From Mycobacterium gordonae (lineage in GTDB: Bacteria > Actinomycetota > Actinomycetes > Mycobacteriales > Mycobacteriaceae): a DNA stretch of 64,000 nucleotides. Shown here piece after piece: positions 8,558 to 15,292 of this stretch. Position numbers and translations under genes: made by a program. Positions within the stretch are counted from its first letter, which is position 1. The number at the start of each line of letters is the position of its first letter. Below the pieces are notes generated by a model. That model saw nothing but the letters and a program-made list of their open reading frames with translations, did not search any database and was not told the origin of the DNA. The stretch lies in the NCBI RefSeq assembly GCF_002101675.1, contig NZ_LQOY01000244.1, forward strand, positions 1-64,000. The letters run 5' to 3'.

Positions 8558-9910
8558 ATGGACCTGAACTGGGCGCCGCTTCCGGTGCCGTGGGCGGTGC
8601 AGTCCGCTGACCGAATCCCCAAGCAGCGGTACTACGATCCGGAGTTCTACGAGCTGGAGAACCAGAAATTCTGGCCACGGGTGTGGCAGATGGCGTGCCG
8701 GCTCGAGGAGATTCCGAAATCCGGCGACTTCGTCGAATACGAGATTCTCGACCAATCCGTCATCGTGGTGCGCCTCGACGCCGAGAACGTGCGTGCCTAC
8801 CACAACGCGTGCCGCCACCGCGGGGTGAAGTTGGTGGAGGGCAACGGTTCCCGTCGTAGCTTCGTCTGCCCCTTCCACGGCTGGTGCTGGGGGCTGGACG
8901 GACGCAACACGTTCGTGTTGCGCGCGGAGGCTTTCGAGGAGCACAACCTCGAGGCCGACGACTTGGCGTTGGTGCCGGTGCGCTGCGAACTGTGGGGTGG
9001 GTGTGCGTGGATCAACCTCGACGGTGACGCGCCGCCGTTGCGCGACTGCTTCGAGCCGTTCGCCTCCATCTACGACGCCTGGAAGGTGGAGTCGCTGCGC
9101 ACCGAGTGGTGGCAGTCGTGCCGTCTTCCGGTGAACTGGAAGCTGGCGACCGAGGCCTTCATGGAGGGGTATCACGTTCCGCAAACCCATCCCCAGTTGC
9201 TGCCGTCATCGCAGCCTGTCAGGTCCACGCCGCCAGGGGTGGTCCAAACGAGTCTGCATTTCATGCGTACTCTCGGCGAGGGCATGGCAGGCATGACCCA
9301 CGAGAACGACATCCGTATCGCCGAGGGCCTGCAGAACATCGAATTGCCCAGCGATCCTGCCGAGGCGATGGCGGTGTGGAAGAGCACCCTCAATGACGCC
9401 GTCGTCGCCTGGCACCGGGCCCGAGGCTGTGACATGCCCGACCTCAACGGCTTACAACGCCGCGGCATCGTGGATGCTGTCGGTTTCTGCTTTCCGCACT
9501 ACTTCCTGCTGCCGCAGTACAGCAGCGCCTCGTCGTACCGGATTCGCCCGCTCGGTCCCGAGGAGACCCTGTTCGAGATCTGGTCGCTCACCCGCATCCC
9601 GCCGGAGCAGGTCACCGGCAAGCCGGTGCCGCCAGAACCCATGGCGCCCGACGACCCGCGCTGGCCGCCGATCCCGGCTCAGGACTTCTCCAACCTGCCC
9701 CGACAGCAAAAAGGTCTGCACTCCCGCGGATTCGAGTTCATGCGCCTGTCCAGCCAGATCGAGGGGCTCATCTCGAACTTCGAGCGCGTCATCGACGGCT
9801 TCCTGGCCGATCTGCCCTATGCGGCTCTGGTGCCGGCGATCCAGAAGACCAACACCACCATTGACGTGCCGATCGCCGACCTCGGCTTCACTCAGGAGGT
9901 AGCGCGGTGA
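8558..9910 (+). CDS. Rieske non-haem iron oxygenase, alpha subunit
   Basis: The 450-residue protein starts at ATG 8558; upstream frame extension lies in the ligase gene. The Rieske [2Fe-2S] ligands are Cys85, His87, Cys104 and His107 (CRH...CPFH). The mononuclear iron site is shown by NWKLATEAFMEGYHVPQTH, with His206 and His211. This is the architecture of ring-hydroxylating oxygenase terminal components such as phenylpropionate dioxygenase and KshA-type enzymes. No small beta subunit, ferredoxin or reductase is encoded next to it, so electrons must come from a partner elsewhere. The stop overlaps the next start (GTGA), so it is translationally coupled to the KstD-like flavoprotein. Confidence 0.92.
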   Translation: MDLNWAPLPVPWAVQSADRIPKQRYYDPEFYELENQKFWPRVWQMACRLEEIPKSGDFVEYEILDQSVIVVRLDAENVRAYHNACRHRGVKLVEGNGSRRSFVCPFHGWCWGLDGRNTFVLRAEAFEEHNLEADDLALVPVRCELWGGCAWINLDGDAPPLRDCFEPFASIYDAWKVESLRTEWWQSCRLPVNWKLATEAFMEGYHVPQTHPQLLPSSQPVRSTPPGVVQTSLHFMRTLGEGMAGMTHENDIRIAEGLQNIELPSDPAEAMAVWKSTLNDAVVAWHRARGCDMPDLNGLQRRGIVDAVGFCFPHYFLLPQYSSASSYRIRPLGPEETLFEIWSLTRIPPEQVTGKPVPPEPMAPDDPRWPPIPAQDFSNLPRQQKGLHSRGFEFMRLSSQIEGLISNFERVIDGFLADLPYAALVPAIQKTNTTIDVPIADLGFTQEVAR

Positions 9911-11598
9911 GCACCGACTGGGATCGCAGTGTCGACCTGTTGATCGCGGGCAGCGGCGGCGGTGGCATGGTGGCGGGTCTGGCCGCGCTCGATGCCGGCC
10001 TGCAACCCTTGATCGTCGAAAAGCAGCCTCTGGTAGGCGGATCCACGGGACTGTCCGGCGGAATCGTCTGGATGCCCAACAACCCGTTGATGCGGGCGGA
10101 CGGCATCGCCGACTCACACGAGGATGGCCTGGCCTACCTGGCCGATGTCGTGGGTGACATCGGTGCGGCCTCCTCCCCCGCGCGCCGGGAGATGTTTCTG
10201 ACCGCCGGTTACGAGATGCTCAATTTCCTGCTCCGCAAGGGTGTCCGGATGATCCGCTGCGCCGGCTGGAGCGATTACTACCCAAATCACAAGGGCGGCA
10301 ACGAGTCCGGCCGCGCCGTCGAAGGGATCCCGTTCGACGCCGCCGAACTCGGAGCCTGGCACGACAAGGTACAGCCGTCGCTGGCCAAGAACTACGGCTA
10401 CGTCGTGCTGACCAATGAACTGCGCTCCGTTCAGTACTTCAACCGCTCACCGCGCGCATTCGCGGTGGCTGCCAAGGTGTTTGCGCGTACCAGGGCGGCC
10501 CGAATCGCACGACGCCAGATTCTGACCAACGGCGCGTCGTTGATCGGCCAGATGCTCAAGGTGCTCATCGACCTCAGCGACGGCCAGCCGCCGCTGTGGG
10601 TCAACGCCGCGATGGAGGACCTGATCGTCGAGGACGGCCGGGTCGCCGGTGCCCGGATCGTCCGCGACGGCGTCGTGCAGAACGTGGAGGCGCGCAAGGG
10701 AGTGTTGTTGGCCGCGGGCGGCTTTGGCCACAATCCTGAGATGCGCCGCCGGTACAGCGGTGAGCAGCCCAACGAGGGGCAGTGGTCGATCGCCAACGCC
10801 GGCGACACCGGCGAGGTCCTTCAGACCGCGATGCGCCTGGGGGCCAAAACCGACCTCCTCGACGAGGCCTGGTGGCTTCCATCGGTGTTCATCGCCAATG
10901 GCGGCGCCGCCGCCGCCTCGCTGGGGTCAGGACGGCAGCGCCCCGGCGCGATCTACGTGGACTCCGGCGGCCGGCGGTTCTGCAACGAGTCGAACTCGTA
11001 TGTGGAAGTCGGCAAGGCGATGTACGCGAACAAGGCGGTGCCGTGCTGGATGATCTTCGACGACGGGTACGTACGCCGCTATGTCGCGGGCACCAACCCG
11101 GTCAAGCGCGAGCACCTGCCTCCGGAACTGGTCGAGAGCGGAGCCGTCAAGCGGGCAGAAACACTCACCGACCTCGCCCGCCAGATCGGCCTACCAGCCG
11201 AGGAATTGGTGCGAACGGTCCAGCGCTTCAACACATTCGCCGCCAAAGGACTGGACCCCGACTTCGGTCGGGGGCAATCCGCCTATAACGACTGTCTCGG
11301 CGATCCCGGGTATCGGCCCAATGCCGCGGTGGGGCCGCTCGACCGGGCGCCCTACTACGCGACCCGGGTGCTGCCGGCCGATGTGGGAACGTGCGGCGGC
11401 GTGCTCACCAACGAGCACGCGCAGGTTCTCGATCAGCAGGACCGGGTGATCGAAGGGCTCTATGCGACCGGCAACACCACCGCGACCGTCATGGGCCGGA
11501 CGTATCCGGGCGCCGGCGCGAGCATCGCGAGCTCCATGGTGTTCGGGTATGTCGCCGCCCGCCATGCCGCCGGCCGCGCGGTGGCCGGGCACCATTGA
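9907..11598 (+). CDS. FAD-binding dehydrogenase of the 3-ketosteroid delta-1-dehydrogenase (KstD) type
   Basis: The 563-residue flavoprotein has a dinucleotide-binding start (DLLIAGSGGGGMVAGLAALD, then LIVEK) and the STGLSGGIVWMPNN block seen in KstD and fumarate-reductase relatives. At the C-terminus MGRTYPGAGASIASS and FGYVAARHA match the KstD family. Tyr533 and Gly537 in YPGAG occupy the positions of the tyrosine and glycine that promote enolisation in characterised KstD enzymes (from memory of that family). It probably introduces a double bond next to a ring ketone, but need not act on true steroids. It overlaps the Rieske gene by 4 bp and is the last gene of the operon. Confidence 0.9.
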   Translation: MSTDWDRSVDLLIAGSGGGGMVAGLAALDAGLQPLIVEKQPLVGGSTGLSGGIVWMPNNPLMRADGIADSHEDGLAYLADVVGDIGAASSPARREMFLTAGYEMLNFLLRKGVRMIRCAGWSDYYPNHKGGNESGRAVEGIPFDAAELGAWHDKVQPSLAKNYGYVVLTNELRSVQYFNRSPRAFAVAAKVFARTRAARIARRQILTNGASLIGQMLKVLIDLSDGQPPLWVNAAMEDLIVEDGRVAGARIVRDGVVQNVEARKGVLLAAGGFGHNPEMRRRYSGEQPNEGQWSIANAGDTGEVLQTAMRLGAKTDLLDEAWWLPSVFIANGGAAAASLGSGRQRPGAIYVDSGGRRFCNESNSYVEVGKAMYANKAVPCWMIFDDGYVRRYVAGTNPVKREHLPPELVESGAVKRAETLTDLARQIGLPAEELVRTVQRFNTFAAKGLDPDFGRGQSAYNDCLGDPGYRPNAAVGPLDRAPYYATRVLPADVGTCGGVLTNEHAQVLDQQDRVIEGLYATGNTTATVMGRTYPGAGASIASSMVFGYVAARHAAGRAVAGHH

Positions 11599-11602
11599 TG
11601 CC

Positions 11603-11658
11603 GAGCAGACGTGAAAGCCCCCCTTTTCGGCACGAAAAGGGGGGCTTCACGTCTGCTC
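11603..11658. terminator. Long perfect-type hairpin, bidirectional terminator candidate (copy 1)
   Basis: The left arm (11603-11629) and right arm (11633-11658) pair over about 26 bp with a single bulged A and a 3-nt loop. The arms begin with GAGCAGACG and end with CGTCTGCTC, and contain runs of C, G, T and A that give a mixed U/A tail inside the stem. It lies between two convergent genes, and its right arm includes the stop codon of the minus-strand crotonase. The same outer sequence recurs in a hairpin at 57160-57215. It resembles the repeated intrinsic-terminator-like hairpins reported in mycobacteria. Confidence 0.8.
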
Positions 11659-12489
11659 GCCGGGATGGCCCTCGATGAAATCGCGGGGCTTCATGCCCGA
11701 CTGCATGAGCTCCGCGCGGCGCGCCTGCACATCGGAGGCCGCGCCCACCATGTTCGTCAGGATGTGACTGACCTGAAGGTGTACCCGCATCCCCATCAGC
11801 TCCCAGGCGCGCTTGACGTTGTTCTTCACCGCCATCAGCGTCGTCAGCGGGATCTGGGCAATCTTGTGCGCCATCTCCTCGACGGTGTCCTCGAGGTCTT
11901 CGCGCGCAACCACCTTGTTGAGCAGGCCCCACTCGAGTGCCTGCTGGGCCGAGAGCGTCGGGGCCAGCAGCAGCCAGTCCATGGTGCGATGCCAGTTCAT
12001 CAGCAACCAGGGCTCGATCATCGTGTGACCGCCTGGTTCACCGAGGCTTTGCGCCAGCGGCATCTGAAAATACGCGTCCTCGGACGCCACGCAGAAATCG
12101 GTCAGCAACCCGAGGTAGATCCCGCCGCCCATGCAGTACCCGTGGATCTGGGAGATGGTCGGCTTCGGAAACTCCCACAGATACAAGGTCGGCCACAAGA
12201 ACAGATCGGCGGTGCCTTTGTACAGATCCTCGAAGGTGTCTCCGAAGTCGGGATAGGGATTCTCTTCCGGTCCCCACCGGGCCACATGTCCCCCGCAGAA
12301 GCCCTTGCCGTTGGCTTTGAGGATGACGACCTTGATGTCCTTGTCGCGGTCGGCTTCTCGCAGACACGTGTCGACTTCGGTAACCAGCACTGCGTCTTTG
12401 GTGTTGGCCTTCTCGACACGGTTGAGAATGATGCGCGCGATCGGTGGTTCGCGCTCGTAGATGATCGCTTGCAGGACGCGCCGCTCCAT
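11647..12489 (-). CDS. Crotonase (enoyl-CoA hydratase/isomerase) superfamily protein
   Basis: This 280-residue protein is a diverged paralogue of the crotonase at 6121-6990, with matching blocks such as ANGKGFCGGH and KRAWELMGMRVH. The hydratase glutamates are replaced here too: GGGIY puts Tyr125 at the first site, and Leu145 follows Pro144 at the second. Long inserts after the oxyanion region (PDFGDTFEDLYKGTADLFLW) are shared with its paralogue. It runs convergent to the catabolic operon, and its final codons and stop lie inside the hairpin at 11603-11658. A methyltransferase gene lies 94 bp upstream on the same strand. Confidence 0.87.
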   Translation of the reverse strand: MERRVLQAIIYEREPPIARIILNRVEKANTKDAVLVTEVDTCLREADRDKDIKVVILKANGKGFCGGHVARWGPEENPYPDFGDTFEDLYKGTADLFLWPTLYLWEFPKPTISQIHGYCMGGGIYLGLLTDFCVASEDAYFQMPLAQSLGEPGGHTMIEPWLLMNWHRTMDWLLLAPTLSAQQALEWGLLNKVVAREDLEDTVEEMAHKIAQIPLTTLMAVKNNVKRAWELMGMRVHLQVSHILTNMVGAASDVQARRAELMQSGMKPRDFIEGHPGEQT

Positions 12490-12583
12490 GGTGCCGACAC
12501 TACCCGACGGGGGGTGCTGGCTACAGCGATCGGCTGATGACTTCTGTCATGATTCCGCTTGTGCCACCGAGGATCTTGCGGTC

Positions 12584-13129
12584 TCAAGCACGCGCCACCA
12601 GCCATGCATGACCGCCGGCTTCGCCCGCCGCCAGCACGTCGAGTTCACCGAATGCCGCAAGCAGTTCCCCTCGAGCGGCCCGGTACGGCCCCGGTTCGGC
12701 GTCCACCTCGCTGAGGGTGCAGATCGCCAACACCCCACTGGGTGCGACGCGTGCGATCAGCGCTCGGTCGAGTCGACGGTCACGAAAGTTGTTGCACAGC
12801 AGCACGTCCACCTGGGGACCCGCCGGCAGGCCTGCGTCGAGGTCCGCGATGTCGAACCGGCAGCGCCGATCAAACCCGTGAGAGCGGGCAAGGTCTCGCG
12901 CCGCAGCGATGGCCACCTCAGAGATGTCCACACCCCACACGTCCAGTCCACGGCTTGCCAACCACACCGAGCCGAGTCCCTGCCCGCACGCGACGTCGAG
13001 GGCACTTCCCATCGTAGGGATCCGGTCGATATGCGGCCGCAGGAAACCCGGCGGTGCGACCGCGGCAGGCTGCGCCGGACCCTGCTGCGCATAGCGCTCG
13101 TCCCACCGGCGCCGATCCTGCTCGCTCAC
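12584..13129 (-). CDS. Class I SAM-dependent methyltransferase
   Basis: This is a 181-residue protein with a GTG start (GTG at 13127-13129). Motif I of Rossmann methyltransferases is LDVACGQGLGSVWLA (about 44-58), followed by the acidic loop VWGVDIS and the motif IV region PQVDVLLCNNF. The length is that of a minimal methyltransferase without a substrate domain. The substrate is unknown. It is divergent from the TetR gene at 13204, and the palindrome at 13157-13172 lies between them, so it may belong to the same regulon. Confidence 0.85.
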   Translation of the reverse strand: MSEQDRRRWDERYAQQGPAQPAAVAPPGFLRPHIDRIPTMGSALDVACGQGLGSVWLASRGLDVWGVDISEVAIAAARDLARSHGFDRRCRFDIADLDAGLPAGPQVDVLLCNNFRDRRLDRALIARVAPSGVLAICTLSEVDAEPGPYRAARGELLAAFGELDVLAAGEAGGHAWLVARA

Positions 13130-13156
13130 CCACTAGAGGCTACTGGCCGACTTGTT

Positions 13157-13172
13157 CTGGACAGTTGTCTAC
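13157..13172. promoter_or_regulatory. Candidate TetR operator, site A
   Basis: The sequence CTGGACAGTTGTCTAC is an imperfect inverted repeat of the form TGGACA-NN-TGTC. It lies 32-47 bp upstream of the tetR start and 28-43 bp upstream of the divergent methyltransferase start. Two close matches occur upstream of the gene at 13811-15037 (15092-15107 and 15248-15263) on the other side of tetR. This suggests one local regulator binding all three. Confidence 0.65.
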
Positions 13173-13186
13173 GTTCGCGCGCCCGG

Positions 13187-13214
13187 TTTTCTAGACTGAA
13201 CTGGTGTCTAGAAA
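13187..13214. promoter_or_regulatory. Inverted repeat overlapping the tetR start codon
   Basis: A perfect 10-bp inverted repeat (TTTTCTAGAC at 13187-13196 and GTCTAGAAAA at 13205-13214) with an 8-bp spacer covers the GTG start of the TetR gene. The inner parts resemble the half-sites of the TGGACA-NN-TGTC palindrome but with a wider spacer. Binding here, or a hairpin in the mRNA, would block expression of the regulator itself, so autoregulation is likely. Confidence 0.6.
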
Positions 13215-13794
13215 AGCGGCATCTCCCGCGACCGCCACGACCGCCTCGCGCCGGTCTGACCGGCGGCCGGGACAGACGATCCGCAAAGTCCTCGACGCCG
13301 GGCTGGAGGAGCTACGGGAGTCGTCTTACGCCAACCTGACGATGCGTGCGGTGGCGCAGCGCGCAGGGGTGTCGCCGGCCAGCGCCTACACCTACTTCTC
13401 GTCGAAGAGCGCCCTGGTCGCCGCGGTCTATCTGCGGTTCTTGCGGGAGCTGCCGCTGCACACCGACGTCAACGACACCACCAAGACGCGGGTCAGCGCG
13501 ACAATGCGGGATATGGCACTGGTGGTCGCCGACGAGCCGGAACTCACCGCCGGGTGCGGAACCGCGCTGATGGCCGATGATCCCGCTGTGGCCCCGTTGC
13601 GGGTGGAGATCGCCGATGAGGTGGCGCGCCGGATCGGCGCCGCCCTGGGACCCGGCTGGCCGCGATCGGTCAAGTCCACCCTGCAGATGACGTTCGCCGG
13701 GGCACTGATGACCGCCCGCTTCCTGACCTACCCGGAGATCGCGGGCCAGCTCGACGAGGCGGTGAACCTCATCCTGGGCGCTTCCGTCGCCTGA
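13204..13794 (+). CDS. TetR family transcriptional regulator
   Basis: The 196-residue protein starts at GTG 13204. The helix-turn-helix is LTMRAVAQRAGVSPASAYTYF (split here by position about 46-66), followed by SSKSALVAAVYLRFL as in typical TetR proteins. The C-terminal half is all-helical ligand-binding sequence with no recognisable ligand signature. It sits between the methyltransferase and the 408-residue unknown protein, and palindromes in front of all three genes suggest it is their local repressor. It ends 17 bp before the convergent gene's stop. Confidence 0.9.
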   Translation: MSRKAASPATATTASRRSDRRPGQTIRKVLDAGLEELRESSYANLTMRAVAQRAGVSPASAYTYFSSKSALVAAVYLRFLRELPLHTDVNDTTKTRVSATMRDMALVVADEPELTAGCGTALMADDPAVAPLRVEIADEVARRIGAALGPGWPRSVKSTLQMTFAGALMTARFLTYPEIAGQLDEAVNLILGASVA

Positions 13795-13810
13795 TATGCC
13801 TGCGAGGTGA

Positions 13811-15037
13811 TTACACCGGGGTCAGCGGTAGCGACTTGCGCGGCTGGAAGACGAAGGTGGAACCGCCACTGAACTTGGCCACCGATACTTCGGAGAATTC
13901 CTTTGTCGCCGTGTTGGTTTCGGTGATCACTGCCGTCCATTCGGTGGGACTGCCGTCGATGTCGACATGCAGATGCGGGTCTACCGCGAAGGCGATCGCC
14001 TGCAACGGTGCCACGGCCTCCGGCGACACCAGCGACGGCCACGCCTGATCCTCGTGGGCCGGCGACGGGCGCAGATGGACTCGGTCTCCCCCGAAGTCGG
14101 CCAGCACGTAGACGGCCGGGTTGAACAGCGGGTGCAATTCCATCACCCGCACCGCACCCTCGACTCCGCCCGGCAGATTGAGCGCGTGGTGAATGCGCTC
14201 ACCGGCCAGCCCGGCCAGTCCGACCAGCTGCTTGGTGGCGATCGAACGCGCCAGCGCGACGTCGTCACCGGCCCGTTTGTGCACCGCCAAGGCGAAGGAC
14301 AGGTAGAGCAGATGCATCTGCAGGCAGACTTCGTCGGCGAGGCGGACCAGCGCCGAGTGCGAGAAGGCGCCGAAGTCGAAGTCGGACAGCAACGGGCCGG
14401 AATAGTCGGCCTGGCCAGGCTGCGTCTCGTCGATCGGGTCCAGCCCGGTGGTGGCGGCCCGGGTCCGGCCGACAATCGCCAGTTCCGGGATGAAGCCCAC
14501 CTCGGGGTGGGAATCATCGATGATCACCGTCCACGCGCAGTGCGGTTTCCGGTCGGCCGGTATCCGGGGTGGGCGGTGGACGGGCCGGACCTGAGCGCGG
14601 CGATTGGTCGCCAGCGCGGTGGCGTCGAACGTCGGGTCCTCGATGTCGTGACACATTCCGCGCACGTAATCCTCGCCCATCGGCTCGACATCCAGCAGCG
14701 CACCGCAGTGGTCGAGGTGGAACTCACCGTGCCAGCGGTCGTGCACTGTGTAGCGGAAATCCATGAACTGGGGCGGTGCGCCGATGTCGAGTTGCAGACC
14801 CTTGAAGATGGTGATGACGTCGTCGCCCTCGAAGCGCAGCGCCCGCTGCATCCGCTTGGTGTACAGCGGACTCGCCCCGGCCCATTCTTCGATCGCAATC
14901 TGCAGCATCTCTTCGCGACCGAATTGTTGTATGCACCAGGCCATTCCGGAGCGATCGATCATCTGCCCGATCAGCAGCAGCTCCGGCACCAGGGTGGTGA
15001 GCTGCGCACGGGTTAGGGCGGCGTACCTGCTCGTCAA
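13811..15037 (-). CDS. Protein of unknown function (408 residues), putative TetR target
   Basis: I do not recognise this protein with confidence. I place its start at TTG (15035-15037) because GGAGGA stands 6 nt upstream; the frame is open further upstream to 15226 but that part covers the palindromes. It is soluble, with no signal peptide or membrane segment. A helical N-terminal part (LVPELLLIGQMIDRSGMAW) is followed by a Cys pair spaced by 17 residues (DHCGALLDVEPMG...GMCHD), which faintly recalls ATC-hydrolase-like proteins. The C-terminal half is unassigned. Two TGGACA-NN-TGTC palindromes at 15092-15107 and 15248-15263 lie upstream and suggest regulation by the TetR protein at 13204. Confidence 0.75.
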   Translation of the reverse strand: MTSRYAALTRAQLTTLVPELLLIGQMIDRSGMAWCIQQFGREEMLQIAIEEWAGASPLYTKRMQRALRFEGDDVITIFKGLQLDIGAPPQFMDFRYTVHDRWHGEFHLDHCGALLDVEPMGEDYVRGMCHDIEDPTFDATALATNRRAQVRPVHRPPRIPADRKPHCAWTVIIDDSHPEVGFIPELAIVGRTRAATTGLDPIDETQPGQADYSGPLLSDFDFGAFSHSALVRLADEVCLQMHLLYLSFALAVHKRAGDDVALARSIATKQLVGLAGLAGERIHHALNLPGGVEGAVRVMELHPLFNPAVYVLADFGGDRVHLRPSPAHEDQAWPSLVSPEAVAPLQAIAFAVDPHLHVDIDGSPTEWTAVITETNTATKEFSEVSVAKFSGGSTFVFQPRKSLPLTPV

Positions 15038-15091
15038 CAGCGGTCCTCCGTCGGCAACTCGGCCCGTCCACGGGGCATCTGACCCGAAAAA

Positions 15092-15107
15092 GTGGACAGG
15101 TGTCTGA
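15092..15107. promoter_or_regulatory. Candidate TetR operator, site B
   Basis: GTGGACAGGTGTCTGA matches the palindrome TGGACA-NN-TGTC found also at 13157 and 15248. It lies 55-70 bp upstream of the TTG start of the 408-residue gene, a suitable place for repression. Confidence 0.6.
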
Positions 15108-15247
15108 TTACGCTCTCGACTGTAGCGAGCCGACGCGGATTCGGCAAGAACCCGCCCGTTGCAGGCCAGTGCCGGCCCGCGCGGGCGCGGGCGCGCACCT
15201 CCGCTGACCTGGCGAGGCTTCGTCAAGGTACCGCAGCGGCCACTGTT

Positions 15248-15263
15248 CTGGACAGATGTCCAG
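15248..15263. promoter_or_regulatory. Candidate TetR operator, site C (perfect palindrome)
   Basis: CTGGACAGATGTCCAG is a perfect 7-2-7 inverted repeat, the best of three copies near the TetR gene. It lies about 210 bp upstream of the 408-residue gene and just beyond the 3' end of the LuxR-family gene. The 15038-15292 gap holds no convincing coding sequence besides sites B and C. Confidence 0.65.
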
Positions 15264-15292
15264 TTAGCAACCCACTGCGACGTCCTGGGTCC

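Noticed and set aside
15038..15226. 63-residue N-terminal extension of the 408-residue protein
   Set aside because: It contains operator palindrome B and low-complexity Arg/Pro sequence, whereas a GGAGGA site stands in front of the TTG at 15037.
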